This document shows positions 43,495 through 56,673 of a stretch of DNA of 64,000 bases, piece by piece (position 1 is the first letter of the stretch; every line of letters begins with the position of its first letter). The stretch is from Bryoerythrophyllum caledonicum (lineage: Eukaryota; Streptophyta; Bryopsida; Pottiales; Pottiaceae). Where the stretch lies: assembly GCA_963971425.1 (NCBI GenBank), contig OZ020524.1, positions 22,559,022 through 22,623,021 on the forward strand, written 5' to 3'. Position numbers and translations under genes: made by a program. A model generated the notes under the pieces. It was not told the origin of the DNA and made no database searches. It saw only the letters and a program-made list of their open reading frames with translations.

Positions 43495-46400
43495 ATGGCT
43501 GGACATGGAGGTATTTCAGTTGCAGTTCTAGCGTTGGTGCTCACCTGTGCGGCGGCGGCGTTTCCCGGCGGTGCCGAAGCTTGGGGAACCGACGGACACC
43601 AAGCCACTTGTCTTCTCGCAGAGGTACATTCATTCACAACTTCAGAAAGGTGGACGGATCACGATTGTCTTGGGGCAATCGCAGATCTAGTATGTATGTA
43701 GGTCAAGTCATCCATCACAGGCTAGATCTGTGGAGTCAGTTCGGAGAGCAATGTTGGTGACGGTTTTTTGTGATTCGTCTATCGGTGCAGCGGTTGCTGG
43801 AGCCTGCGACGTTGGAGGCCGTGAGGTCCTTGCTGCCGGAGTATGCACATGGGAGCCTGGCCAGCCTGTGCCTTTGGCCCGACGAGATCAAGCGGACGCC
43901 GGGCTATCGTTGGACCGTTCCTCTTCATTACATCGACACTCCTGCCCACCTCTGCGGCTACGATTACGAACGTAATCTCACGTTCGACCTGTAATTTTTT
44001 GGTGCATTCTTTGTTCTATGTTGTTCCTTTTTGAACCTGAGCGCCTCATTATCGACCAGCCTCTTATCACTTAAGAAATGCATTATGGATTCCTTGTGGG
44101 ACTAGCTTGCCGCTGAGCATGGAAGAGTCACATGTTGTCAACATGTTCATAATCTTTGTTGCAGTTTGACGTACTATTATAATTCCATGTGCAGGTGACT
44201 GCTATGACGAGCATGGTAACAAGGGCTACTGTGCGTCTGGAGGTATCAACAATTTTACTGCACAGCTGACAAACTTGCACCAGCTTCAGCATGGACAGAT
44301 TTTGAGCCGCCCCCTCTTAAGAGCGTCTCATAAGGCCCACTGTACGTGCCTCTTTAGAACAAGTTATCTCAATTAATCTGGTTCGGACTTCGTTCTAGTC
44401 CTAAAGCTTGTTAGCAGTTCAAACAAAATACTCTGTGAAGTGATTTGTTCTAAACAATAGAGTTCGTTATTTGTTAAGTCACTTTTCAGGAAGATACTGG
44501 TCTTCGGTTCTACTCTTTCCTCACTCTTGATAGCTAATAGATCAATGGCACAGAGTTTGGTAGAATCTCAAGTATAATCCTTCAATAAGGTCTTGTTAGA
44601 AGTAGTTAGAAGGAAGAAGGAGAAGTCATGTTACATCATGAATCTTAGCCTTTTTCCTCTTCGAGCTGGAACAACTTAGGAATGACTTTAAGAGCGAGAA
44701 AAGAGCTCAAAACCATGTCTCACTCTACAAACAACTCTGATGGTTTCCAGATAACTTAACTGAGGCGCTTCTCTTTCTGGCGCATATTGTAGGCGATATT
44801 CACCAGGTAAATTTCTTTCAACTGCACTGTCCTACATATTTACTTTCATATCAACGTGGTTTTTTTTTGTTTTTTTTTTGTTTTTTAATGCTAAAATCAT
44901 CCTCCACGCAGCCTTTGCATGTAGGTTCCACTTCAGATGCGGGTGGAAATACCATCATAGTGGAGTGGTACACTCAAAAAGTCAGACTTCACCATGTAAG
45001 ACGCTGCACCTTCAAAACTGTAACCGTGTAGGGCCTTCATTTGTGTGTGTGACCAGCGACCAGATGAAAGTGAAATGTACAATTAGCCTAGATAATGTTT
45101 AGCACATGTAGTTTTCTATATCATCTTGGTCCCAAGTAGGTGGAATATTTCTCGGTATGTTGCATCGGGTGCCTCACCGCGTCGAAGTAGTTGTTATGTA
45201 CACTTGAGGGTGTGCTACGTGTTCACAATCATGTATGTTCTTTGCTTATTTGATGTTGGTTATGGCACTTGGTCTGTTGTGTGTACGGATCTTTATTTAA
45301 ACAACACAATCCATCTCCAATGTTTTGGCAGGTAGAGTGAAATTCATATTCTCATCCTAGTGGGCATTATGGCAGATTTGGGACGATGACATGATTCTAA
45401 GGGCGAAGGGTATGCATTACAACAACAACCTTTTGTCCATGGTGGATGCAATTATGCAAAATATCACTGTAAGTTCAACGCCTCTTACTTCTCCTCTACC
45501 TAATGCTAGATTTATTTGCGAGGCTTCCAAAGTTTGGTAGAGTTATTAGCAAGGCTTCCAAAGTTTTAATAACATACCAGAACTTCAATTCATATTACTA
45601 CTTTGTCCACACCTCTTCACCCTATAACATCAGAAAGGCCTAAATTGAGCCTCTCTCTAGAATTTCTATTGCATTAAATGGTTAATAGGTCTAAGAGCAA
45701 TGGAAGAGCTTGGATGTGTCCCAACTAGAATATTTTAATTATATGTTGCAGAGCTTGGTGGTTCTCAAAGACTAGCTTTAGCTGTGAAGAAAGAGAGTTT
45801 ATGTTGGATCATGAATCTTGGTTGCCTTTTTGCTCTTTGAGCTGATTATACGTATTTAAGTCTGTTGAGGACTGATTTTAGTAATTTTAAATGAATAAAA
45901 AAAGTCAAAACTCATAGACCCTTTGCCTCTCTTTATGAATAACTTTAGCTAGACTTCTCTTTACACTTGGAATTTCCTTTGGAAGTCAAAATGCTCTTGT
46001 AACTGACTCACATCACTTGTGTTGAAATTTTTCACAGAGGAATTGGGTTGATCAAGGGCAATTTTGGAGTGATTGCTCAAATCGAAAAATTGCTTGCCCT
46101 GACATGTAAGTTATAACTGCTTCGTAAAAAAAAACTTGCTTGCAAACAAGGTTTTGGCTTTGTTTGTCTACCATGAGCCCACTTTGCGCTAATATAATGA
46201 GAGGTTGATGAAGACATTATTCACCATGATATTTTAAAAAAAAGTGTTCTGATTAACTACCACTCATTCTAATGTCTTTTAGTTAGTGTTTTTATTTGGT
46301 CTAAGATGACCCTCAACTACTTGGGTGAGGGTGGATGATACCGAAGGTCCCTCACTGAAATTTTTTCACTCCACCTGACATGATTGTCACAAGTTGCCAA

Positions 46401-47611
46401 TGTAAGCCAAAAAAATATTAAGTGTTTCTAATCATCCCCTTTCTTTAAGACATATTTTATTTAGGATTTGGGAGAAATTCTAAGATTCAAAATTTTGGTT
46501 GAGCAGATACGCAACTGAAAGTGCCACTTTGGCTTGCCAATACGCATACAAAGACGTCCTTCCGGGATCAACTCTAGCAGGTAACTATCTTCTCTCCAAA
46601 CGTATGCAATACGTGATGTGCAAGGAGCCCCTGATTATGGATTTAATTGCATGTCTCGAAGCTTTTGTGATGGGAGGTTGTTTCTCATTACAAGAGGCTA
46701 CTTGCACATTACTGGATACATGATGTCCGTGGTTGGATCTTGTTTTGCCTTGCTCAACAATTATTAACCCATGTTTGAAAATTTTGGAATGTAGCCAGTT
46801 GAAAGATTTTGACGCCAGAATCTTTTTGCTGGCTACATTACAATATTTCCATGACCAACCAGAATTGCCCCTCCCAGTCTTAAAGGGTTAATCAAAGTGC
46901 ATAAAAGAATCTACAGGACATAAATTACGAGTAGTATTTAGATACAAATCATAATAATGGGGGAGGAAAAGTCTAGAGAAAGGGATAAGACACGCAAGAA
47001 TTCTACCACAGAAAATATACTATAATTTCTATCAAACTAGCCTTTCTTCTTGTGCTCGACTTTAGCTAAGAATGACTTACCCACCACACAATCTAATAAA
47101 TAAATTTAGTATTAACCACACTAATTTGTTTATAAATGCTATAAGTTTTTACTCTTGATGAATATTTTTAGCAACTATGTTTGCAATGATCTCCTCTGTA
47201 AGTAGTATAGATAGCTGGACTCAAAGTAAAGATCTTCTTCAAGAGTAAAAAGTTATAATATTTCAAAACAATTAGCATGGTTAAACTAAATATCAATATT
47301 AGTGCAGTGAAAACTAGTTGTTTTCACTTACTCTTTCACTTTTTTGAGTGGGTTAGTCAATTTGATCACAAAGGACTAGAATAAGAAAGTAGTAGGTGAA
47401 GAGAATCATGTTTATCCATCTACTGAATGGCATCATCACTTGAGAGCACCCCTTGATTATGAGCGATAATCGTGTCCTTCTTGTGTCTGCAGATGAGTAC
47501 TTCCTGTCTCGGTTACCGATTGTGGAGGCAAGACTTGCACAAGGAGGCGTCAGGCTTGCTGCAATTCTCAACCGCTTGTTCGGAGTCAAAACTACCTCAC
47601 ACCAAATGTAG
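43495..47611 (+). CDS. S1/P1-type zinc nuclease (ENDO/BFN family)
   Basis: Nine exons give 316 aa: 43495-43623, 43791-43971, 44195-44341, 44752-44807, 44912-44995, 45376-45468, 46038-46105, 46507-46580, 47493-47611; all GT-AG, phases consistent. A signal peptide (VAVLALVLTCAAAAFPGGAEA) is cut before WGTDGH, so Trp becomes residue 1 as the fold requires. Zinc ligands are all present: W and H of WGTDGH, H and D of LHYIDTP, H-D-H of LAHIVGDIHQPLH, and H-D of LHHIWDDD. RDCYDEHG and YNLTEALLFL are family signatures. These secreted or vacuolar enzymes degrade single-stranded DNA and RNA, often in programmed cell death and senescence. Introns are longer than in neighbouring genes and contain repeat E. 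The protein seems intact. Confidence 0.94.
44500..44720. repeat. intronic dispersed repeat E, copy 2
   Basis: Intron 3 of the nuclease gene contains CTACTCTTTCCTCACTCTTG, TTGGTAGAATCTCAAG and CATGAATCTTAGCC, shared in order with 26087-26300 and partly with 45690-45915. Confidence 0.5.
45690..45915. repeat. intronic dispersed repeat E, copy 3
   Basis: Intron 6 of the nuclease gene contains GAGCTTGGTGGTTCTC, TTTGAGCTGATTATACGTAT and AGTCAAAACTCA, matching copy 1 in the lumen-protein gene. Confidence 0.5.
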
Positions 47612-47830
47612 ATTTCTTCTAATACAGTGTTGCGTCCATTTGAAAGGACTTTAAGTGTGAAATAGTCCCCTTCAGCATGAAAATGCTTTCATGGCTCAGT
47701 GAATCAATGCCAAGCCCTGTTGGAGCTTTTTAATCAGTGCTCAATATATCACTCCTACATTGCCCACTTAGAGCCCACCACACCGCTGTGGATCGGGATC
47801 ATTCTCAAGCCTAATGTGCAATAGGGTTTT

Positions 47831-48707
47831 GAGCATCTCCACTGTGGCCCGTTGTCCCATTAGAAATGCCCAGCCTACTATGCCTGGGTCATGGTGGCTC
47901 CCACCATATGGCTTTGTCTGTTGCTTTGATTGGGTGGGACTGTGGGAATTTGCACGCGGCCCGTTAAATCTTCTCTTTTCAGCGGGCGTACAGTGGGCGG
48001 GCAGACCACTCTTGTGCAGTCATGTGGCAATGCCGAAGTGGTTATTCACTGGGAGTTAATGGGAGTTAATGCAAAGGGAACTTGTAGATGTTAGGAACTA
48101 AGGAAACATGGGAACATAGCATGGGAAGTTGGAATTTATACTAGCTACCCGAGAACTTAAGGCTACATGATGTTCTTGGGATTTTCTTCCAATAGGCGCT
48201 GAAGTTGATGCTCTTGCGGCCTGGCCATGGACCCTACATTCCACCAACGCCTCCGGCATAACATGGTCGAGTTGGCATTTGGGCATGGAGATGCTTTTAG
48301 GCTGGTCCACCCACCGGCCATGCTTGGTGCCTTGGTCGCGGGCGGGCAAATGGGGGAGGTTGACAATGAAGTGACACTTTCTTTGCCATTTCTGGGTCGT
48401 TTGTCCAAGCAACAGAATGAGATGCTAGGCCTAGCCGGCAAACCATATCCTTTCATGTGGCGTGACTAAGGGATGCATGCACGGGGCGGGGCCAACAATT
48501 TTGCACGCGAGGCAAGGCAAATATGAAGCTTGCATGTGGTGTCTGTTATGCAATACACATTCTACTGAGGTGACTCTTGGCCCATGCATGAGGACTCTGT
48601 CTCATCGTAGTGGGAAATTATCCTCTGTATCCTTAGTCCAAGGATGTCTTCCATCCACTATCTCCATGCCTAGCATAGACAAGAAGACGGTGTAGGTGGA
48701 TATGCTC
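47831..48707. mobile_element. candidate TIR DNA transposon, ~877 bp
   Basis: The left end GAGCATCTCCACTG and the right end (inverted) GAGCATATCCACCTA form an imperfect inverted repeat of a type common at the ends of plant MITE-like elements. The interior is GC-richer than its surroundings. It holds several frames of 80-100 codons on both strands, none recognised. Flanks TTT and TTA could be a decayed 3-bp duplication. Confidence 0.5.
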
Positions 48708-50186
48708 TTACACACCTTGATGTTTGTGGACATTTTGCGGAAAGTAAAGACATTTTTACGATTCAGAGCTTGGCAGCCAAAACCGGAAGTTTGGCTATGA
48801 GTTGAAAATTTTGAAGATGTTTTATACTACCGTTGCTATTGCAAATGTTTCAACACTATTTGACTTTCACATGAGGAGCAACAAACAACATCAATGTCTA
48901 TTCAATTCACTTTCAAACTATCTCATCCTTTACTTATTGAAGATATTTTTCAAGGTTAGGAATTAAGGAAGGTTAATAATTAAATTTGAGTTACAAATAT
49001 AAGGCAAATAGCACTATTTAAGGTCCATCAAAGCTACAACAATGATTGACAGTACCTTGAGACACTAAAAATGATGTTAAATAGTGTATCCACACTATAT
49101 GATTTGGAAGTGCTATAGTTTTTTACTTTTAATGACAAGTGGAACCCCCATCGTAACTGATGGGCCAAGGTAGAATTGAAGAATTGGAAAGTGATTGAAG
49201 AATTAAATTAAAAAACGAAAGCTTGTCACTTCTTATTTGCTTCATTTGTGTGTACAATGTGCCTCATTTTGTTGAGACTCATTCTTCTTCAGCAAATTAA
49301 TCAATGCGGTAATATTTTACCTGAAACATCATCTTTGTAGAATGTAATTTTTCTTTTGAATAAAAAAATTTGGTTGCATATTTAGGAAGTATATATGAAC
49401 TTCTTCATGAATAACTAAGAATTGACTTTTTGTGCACCATCTTTCCTTGCTCTGGTAAAATCTTAGTATATGATAAGAAAACCAATTTTTTAAATAGCGA
49501 GAGGGTATTACATACCCATCATGTGCAATAAATAGCCATCAATTACATCTCAAATTTCTAATGAATTTAGAGTTAATTAAAGAACTGCTACACTATTTGT
49601 TAAATGTCACACTAAATTGTTGCAATATTTGCATTTGTTCTATAAATCTCATAAAATCATGCCTAAATTTGAGATAATTTTTTTTGAGAACATGGTACCC
49701 TATCCAAACTCAAAATGTCCCCCCAAGGACATTGGGCCTTTAGGGGTTAGTAAAACGGCTATCCAAATTTTTACGAAAAGGCACACTTAAATGACTCCTT
49801 CAAAGGGCACATTTGATTTATATGTCACAATGTTCAAAAGACAAAGCGATTCCTCCGAAAGGTTTTGTCGTAACGGATGTCACCTTGGAACAATCACATG
49901 AAAATTCTTTGGTACAAAACTGGCAGATGTTTTGGACAAACACATGACAAATCATTTTCTATTATATACAGAAAGGATCTTCACCAAAAGCACAACTATC
50001 CATACTATCCAAAGAGAAGGATCATTGTAGACATAGTCGGTAAAAATATTCATCAAGAGTTAAACTTTATTGCAATTATATATCAATTAGTGTGGACACA
50101 CTAAACTTTATTTTCAGATTAAATGTGTTATCCTACTATACTTGAAACCAACAAAGAATATCAATGTCTCATCAAACTCACACCCA
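48708..50186. other. gene-poor stretch with B-family end
   Basis: At 49693-49749 CAAACTCAAAATGTCC and GGGCCTTTAGGGGTTAG match the right end of B copy 2 (19255-19306). The left end of this copy was not found. No gene is seen. Confidence 0.45.
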
Positions 50187-50400
50187 AACCCACTGCCAAA
50201 CTCACGCCCAAATCCACAGCCAAACTCCCAGCCAAACTCCCAGCCAAACCCACACTCAAACCCACAGCCAATCTCCCAGCCAAACTCGCACTCAAACCCA
50301 CAGCCAGGTCCCAGCCAAACCCACAGGCAACTCCCAGCCAAACCCACACTCAAACCCACAGCCAAACTCCCAGCCAAACTCCCAGCCGAACTCACACCCA
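50187..50400. repeat. minisatellite, ~12-bp CCAAACTCCCAG-type units
   Basis: About 17 imperfect units of CCAAACYCMCAG run without interruption. All six frames stay open through it, giving repetitive peptides that are not evidence for a gene. It ends ~440 bp before the zinc-finger gene. Confidence 0.95.
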
Positions 50401-50844
50401 CTTTGCTTTAATTAAACTGTATGAACCTAGAGACGGTTCAGAAGCCAAAGTCAGACATGTTCAGATTCATACTGATCGCAGATTCTTCAAGATAAACATT
50501 GCACAGAGATATCGTCCACAATCAGGACGAAATGAACATGCAGAAATGGACGACCACCGACGGACCGTCGGAGACGACGAGAAATGTGCACGGGACGAAC
50601 ATGATGGAGTGTCGGAGATGAACGAGACTAATTTTGTAAGCATGTGGGCCTACCGTTGCAAAAACCTAGTCAGCCATAGCCATGGTTGATCGCTAGGGTT
50701 TGCCTTGCCCGGCGACCACTTGAAGCCGCGACCGCGCCCGTCCTTCCCCGTCTTTCGCCTCTCCTCTTGCGCGGCCAGCCAGTAGTTAGAATTCGTGAGC
50801 GGGAGGCGAGCGAGAGAGACGAGCGAGCGAGGGCAGCAGCAGCC

Positions 50845-51168
50845 ATGACAGGGAAGGCGAAGCCGAAGAAACACACGGCGAAGGAGATTCAGGCGAAGAT
50901 CGATGCGGCGACGACGAACCGCGGCGGGGGCAAGGCGGGCGTGGTGGACCGCAAGGGGCTGGACAAGGGCGGGCACGCGAAGCTGGCGTGCCCGGTGTGC
51001 AAGGCCACGGCGCCCGACGTGAAGAGCATGTTCATCCACCACGAGGCGCGCCACCCGAAGCTGCCGTGGGAGGAGGACAAGCTGCTCAACCTGCACTCCT
51101 CGGCGTCCACGTCCGCCGTGCCCGAGGAGAAGCCCAAGCCCGGCGTGCGCGGCAGTCTCAAGAAGTGA
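50845..51168 (+). CDS. small C2H2 zinc-finger protein, 107 aa, plant-conserved
   Basis: A single exon begins at ATG 50845 (context CAGCAGCCATGACAGGG) and ends at TGA 51166-51168. The N-terminus MTGKAKPKKHTAKEIQAKID is basic; ATTNRGGGKAGVVDRKG-DKGGHAKL follows, then one finger C-x2-C-x12-H-x5-H (CPVCKATAPDVKSMFIHHEARHP), then PWEEDKLLNLHSS and a Ser/Pro/Lys tail. The block KHTAKE...ATTNRGGGKAG...GGHAKL...CPVCK belongs to a small protein family conserved across land plants with no firmly known role. GC3 is very high. The tail after NLH is longer than I would expect for the family. The 5' leader has GAGCGA repeats. Confidence 0.85.
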   Translation: MTGKAKPKKHTAKEIQAKIDAATTNRGGGKAGVVDRKGLDKGGHAKLACPVCKATAPDVKSMFIHHEARHPKLPWEEDKLLNLHSSASTSAVPEEKPKPGVRGSLKK

Positions 51169-52028
51169 TGACCGCCTCACACTCCAGCCATACTCACACA
51201 CAGACAGACAGAGAAGAGAAACCTATACCAACACTTCTAAGTTATAGCTAGGGTTTGGAGTCTTGCACTTTTTATGCCTTCTCCTCCATTGAAAATTGGA
51301 CTTCGTTCTGCCTGTTACCATCACTCACTACGCTAGGACCTTTCTTCTCCGCTGTCTGAAGACGCGGCGATGGTTTGTTCTGCGAGTTGTGCCTCTGTTA
51401 CAAATGAACACCCAGGAACAAATTTTGCGGATTTGTTCCAACTCTCGGAGCAATTTTGGTGTGCTCTCGAGCGAGCTTGGATTGTGACGTTATCTAGTTT
51501 GCTTAAGTTCCGAATGAAAGGCTGCCGGATGGAGTCGTTGCAAAATCACTGGCGAGGGTTTCGTCATGTGCTTGTCGAGCTCCGGTGAAAGTTTTTTGGT
51601 TGAGATACTGTTTGCTCTCGAGCGAGTCTTTGAATTACTCTGTTTTGTTTGGAAGCTTTGACCTGGTTTTCCTAAGTCACGAATGAAAGGCTCCGTTGCG
51701 AACTCACCAGCTAGGGTTTCGTGTATTGAGCTCCGATGCAGGTTTCTGTCCGATGAGCTCCGGATGTTTCTGTCTGATTGGCATGCACGGTTGAAGTTAA
51801 GTTTGCTGGAGGGGGATGATTTGGTGTTTATAAGCTCTTAGTCTGTGAGGAAATTTGCACATGAAATAAGTCTGGAGGAAGGGTTTTGGTTCTTTTGTTG
51901 AGGATTGTGTTCATGTGTAAAAAGTTCAACTCTTTGGTTGTCAATTGAGTTTTTGTATAGTTATCAAAAGTTTCAATAAAATACCTCCTCTGTTTTTTTT
52001 TATATTGTAGTACTACTATTTCCTCACT
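51169..52028. other. zinc-finger gene 3' region with a diverged ~130-bp direct duplication
   Basis: The segment 51461-51592 (TGCTCTCGAGCGAG ... GAATGAAAGGCT ... AGGGTTTCGT ... GAGCTCCGGTG) recurs diverged at 51612-51740. No ORF of interest. The 3' UTR must end in the first part. Confidence 0.55.
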
Positions 52029-52490
52029 CTCGAGTCTCAACCCCTTAACATTCTTGATAATTTCACATTAAAAATACTTCAAATGATTCTCTTGCAATGG
52101 TTAATTAAGGAAACCGAAACTTTAATCTCGAGTTTTAAGCATAGGATCTCAAGTAAGATTTCTTGAGTAGCATACTCACAACATTTCATTAACTTTGACT
52201 GCATGAATTAAAAGATTGTAGTATTTGAAGTAAAGAAAACAGTTCATTTTCTTGACTCTAACTTCACCTGGTATCGAATTTGTGCACTACATAAGGTCTA
52301 AATTCAATACCATGATGTTAAGCATGATGTCATTTCCTTTACACCAATTTTTATGAGTAGAGTAGGGGTGTAGTGTATTTACAATTCTTGAAATTTTGTA
52401 TGGAGAAGCAAGAAGACAAGGGGATGTCAACCATGGAAATGTGCCCAAGGTTTGCAAAAGTCCACCTTTGGACTTTTGTCATTTAGGGGT
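52029..52490. mobile_element. B-family element, copy 5 (decayed)
   Basis: It runs from CAACCCCTTAACATTC to TTTAGGGGTTATT and has the core TTTGACTGCATGAATTAAAA (about 52195) and CACCAATTTTTATGAGTAGA, as in copy 1. Non-coding. Confidence 0.45.
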
Positions 52491-54614
52491 TATTAGCTAT
52501 TAGACATGAAGAAGCTTGGTGGTTCTTCCTTGTTAATTCCTTAGTGTTCAGAGATTCACTTATGGTATCAGAATTTGTGCTGATCATTTTATTTTTTAGT
52601 TCCTTTTTATGGAAATGAAATATCTTATTGTAGTCTCTATCCTACAAAAATGAATTCAATTCATGATTTAAACTTTGGGGAAATTTTGCACTACAATCAA
52701 TGGTAGATGTAATAAATTATAGTGTTTGAAGTTAATATATACCATGTTCAAAGGTCAAATTTAGCACTATAATGTCGAGTAATAACATCTCTTTAGTAAT
52801 AGATATTCAACAAAAAGAATATTCCTGGATATGTTTTTCATGGAGAAAATTAAATCTTTTGATTAATGATTTTCAAAAAAATTGGCAATCATTTAAAAAA
52901 ATATGTACAGTCAAATCCAACCTTTGCATATTGTATTGGTAGTGCAAATTGTAGATTTTGGTGGATGTACAAATTTACCAATAAACATTATCTTATAAGA
53001 ATATCTCACCTTTCTTTTTCTCTATGTAAAAAACAGGTGGAGGTAAGTCTGGTGATGATATGTGGTATGTACTAGACGAGGACTTAATTGGGGACTTAAC
53101 CAAAAGTTAGCTGGGAGATATTTCCAAGATGAAGACGAGGACTTAACTTGGAATTGCACATGCCCTGTTGGGTCAAGGGCACCTTCGGCACTTGGACGCC
53201 AAATAATTAATTAAAGTCAAAAAAGAGGGTTCGGCTTTCTAAAAGAAATTTTAGCAGATTTCGGCAAGAGTTCACACATTGCTATAATTAGCCTATTTTG
53301 ACGGCCAAGGGGATTGAACCTAAGACCTCAAGCTCCCTACTTGGAGCTCTTTCGCACACACTTCCAAGAATCAAGGCTTTCCAAGCCATAACTCCCCATT
53401 GATGTCCTTGGTGTCCAAAGATTTTGTATATTAATATTTTCTTCAATTTCGGCATTTTCACTCAATAATTTCCCAAATAATTTGGCATGCCTTTTTTGAA
53501 TTAATTATAGCCGAAGGTACCCTTCACCTACGGTAGTATCAATACTAAAGAAAAACAGTCGGATACTTGTCTACACATAAAATGAAAAAGGTTTAGTTGT
53601 GCTCAAAACCATCCAAAGGGAGGAAAAGGGAACCCGATAGCCAAAAGGCCATAAACACCTCCAAAGAGAGGGTAAAAAAAGGAAACCTAAGGGAAAACCA
53701 ACAAAACAACTCGCACCAACTGGCAAAGTGAGAAGGTCTTGAAAAAAAAAAAAAACACAAAAACAAACAAGGAGATAAAGAATAGATTTTTCCTAAAAGT
53801 TTGAGTTTTACAGGGTGGCCACCTTGTGCCATCCAAAAAGACCAGCTGCAGTACCCTTTAACCCCTAAAAGCCCAAAGCATTTTCCCTCATGAAACACTC
53901 CAAAACTGCCATCATCAACAAGTCGCAACAAAATCTAACATTAAGTCTAAATAGAGACTTTAAGCATACAATTTTAAAATAGACATGTATATAAACTTAC
54001 AATATAAATTTGGTTGCAATCCACCGCACGGATGTGAAGATTATAGCGTTTGAAGTGCAAAGAAAAGTATTTTTCCCCCCTTGCCCGACAAGGTTAGCCT
54101 ACTTTGACTAGGCATATCTTCTAGTTTTTACATTGAAATGTGATCAAATCTTTTACCAATATGACTTATATGTTGTTAGCTATTTGTGTGCAAAATTTGA
54201 GGTCAATTCGAGGGGTAATAGATGTAGAAGTATATACTTTAGTGAAAGGGGGTACAAAATGATGACAATTACTAAATAAGCGATATGAAATTGTTTGAAA
54301 CGACTAAAATTAGTAAAATCCCTAATTTTCATGAATACATATAATAAATAAAGCATTATGGGAAAGGGCAGTGCTTGAAATTGGGTGGCCAATTCGTCCC
54401 GCTATTGACAGCCCTTGTAGTTGGACCACAAAAAAAATTTAAAAATTTAAAAAAAAATTCTCGGCGGGACTCGCTTCTAGCGCGGGACGCTGGCGGGCCA
54501 GTTGATGGTAGGTTGTTTGTTGTTTTTAAAAAATTATTTTAATGACTCTTTTTATAATTTCCAAAGCTTTTTCCACTTGGACTTCGTGCATAGATTATAC
54601 ATAGTATGAAGACT
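52491..54614. other. gene-poor stretch with B-family piece
   Basis: A B-family end (TTTAACCCCTAAAAGCCC) starts at about 53857 and the core CACCGCACGGATGTGAA is at about 54023. A short direct repeat GACGAGGACTTAA occurs at about 53077 and 53143. No gene is seen. Confidence 0.4.
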
Positions 54615-55190
54615 AATAGGTTACATAAAGCTTAGACAACCTTTAATATCTTCTAGTGTGAATAGACGCAACCTTTCTATAATAGAACCTCTAGATAATC
54701 CATTTCTATTAATATCAAAAAATGATACATTTAGTACTTTTAGAATCAAATTTTTGTTGAGGCGCTTTAGGGCGATGAACATAAGCATCACATCCAAAAA
54801 CACGAAAATAAATAACTGTTGGTTGGCGGCCACTCCATAATTCTTGTGGAGTATGAGTAGGTACCGCTTTTGTCAATAAGCTTCTGGGTATAATTGGTAG
54901 TATTAATAGCCCAACCCCAAAATTTAAAGGGAAGTAAAGCACTTTGTAACATACATTGAGTAGCTTCAACCAAAGTACGATTTTTGTGGTCTCCAACACC
55001 ATTCTGCTACAGAGTATATGGAATGGTAAATTGTTGTAGAATACCATAACCAACACAATAAATCCGAAAAGCATTAGAGGTAAATTCGGTACCATTATCG
55101 GTATGTAATATTCTAAAGTATGAACCAATCTGTTGTTTGGCCATGGATTTAAAAGCTTTAAAATATGAAAGGGCTTAACTTTTGCGCTTT
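54615..55190 (-). pseudogene. Ty1/copia integrase fragment
   Basis: The minus strand reads, across frameshifts and one TAG, integrase-core pieces: FRILHTDNGTEF (second catalytic Asp), QNGVGDHKNRTLVEA (catalytic Glu replaced or shifted), then TPQELWSGRQPTVIYFRVFG and CDAYVHRPKAP. The order is that of copia integrase. Gag, RT and LTRs are not attached. It is a decayed fragment. Confidence 0.8.
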
Positions 55191-55766
55191 AGTAAGTATA
55201 TATATGTATAAGGCTAAAGTCATCAATATAGGTGAGAAAATATTTGGCACTTGAAATTAACAATGTAATACAATGTTTATGTTAATCTACCTATAGAAAA
55301 GGCGTCAATCTATCTGTCCGCTACTCCCGATCACGTGACTTTTGGATTTGCCATTTGAATCAAATGTGCCCTTTGAATCAAATGTGCCCTTTGAATCGAA
55401 TGTGAACTTTGAAAGAATCCTCCATATGTGCCCTTTGAAGGAATCCTTTATAGTGCCCTTTTATTCAAATTTGGCTTATTGAGTTTTAAAATTGTATTAT
55501 GTATCAAAAATAGAAAAATAAAACCATAATTTCCAACATATTGAAACTACACAATATACTACCTTGGGTACATAAAATAAATGATAGTTATCTAAAGACA
55601 ATAACACGAATATGAATAAATAATGGATATTTAAAGTGAATAATAGGTATATGTAGTACATAATGCGTATATAATGGGTAAATTTGATTTTTGCATTTAC
55701 ATACGTTTATTTAACTTGGGATTGCCCCGGCCAATTGATGACAATGGGGGATGTACTAGTCTAACA

Positions 55767-56179
55767 TGGTATCAACGCCATGAAATTTGATGTGCATTCT
55801 TGTGATAAATACTGATAAGTTGTGAATTTTTTTTTTGGTGAAACTATTCATAAAGATAAAATAATAGAAAATAAAATTTCAAATGTGTGCGAAGAATTAT
55901 TATGAAATTACAATTTTTATGTGCAATCATCTCTGAAATGAAAAATTAAATGATATTCAAATAATTCTCTTGAATATTTAGATATATATGATATGAAGGA
56001 CCGGATACTTATTATGTATTCAATGATCATGTCTAATGCAAACATTCAAAATGTTAAATGTTCAAAAATGATTATATTACTTAATTTGATACATACTTTT
56101 ACATGATATCACCTATTTTTTACCAAATGGATACAACCAGGAACATTGAAAGATTATCGGGTGACAATTATACAACCCG
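55767..56179 (+). pseudogene. copia element: primer-binding site and start of gag (5' part)
   Basis: TGGTATCAACGCC at 55767 resembles the copia primer-binding site (complement of initiator tRNA-Met 3' end), just after ...TAACA, a plausible LTR end; the LTR start was not located. The gag ATG is at 56127 and reads MDTTRNIERLSGDNYTT up to the LINE insertion at 56180. The rest of gag resumes at 63763. Confidence 0.7.
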
Positions 56180-56673
56180 AGTCAGATTGAATGGAGGCTC
56201 CGATGAGGCGCGTTAGAGAGAGGTTGTGGCGTCGCAACGGTGAGGGTTAGAATCATGATTAGTTAAGAATTAACAAGGGCTCAATCCATCGTAGGAAGAG
56301 ATCTGCAAACACAGAGTATCGGTTTAGGTCTCCTTGCGAAGGGTGGAGCAGATCAGAGTAAATTAGAACATAGGACTGAAGAGATAAGATCTAATTTTTT
56401 AGGGTTTAAAATTAGGGTTGGAAAAACTGGGAAAGAAGCACGGAGTTAGCGCAAGATCAACAAAGGAGCACTAGGTAGGCAAGTAATCTCGGCGTCAAGA
56501 GGATGCAGATCGCAAAATCGGAACTAAAACCTGTAACCGATCAGATCTATAGGTGTGTAGCGCAGTACACAGTGGGGTGACTTGAATTAAAGATGGGATC
56601 AGATGGCCGAACAAATAGCAGTGCAATGGCTGATCATGCACCTTAGCCTCTACCCTCGTATCTAGAAGCGGCC

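Noticed and set aside
50114..50689. Overlapping frames of 60-190 codons on both strands with PNSQPNPHSN-type peptides
   Set aside because: All are translations of a 12-bp minisatellite, which is open in every frame.
54615..56179. A single copia element containing both the integrase fragment and the gag start
   Set aside because: The integrase fragment is on the minus strand and the gag on the plus strand, so they belong to different insertions.
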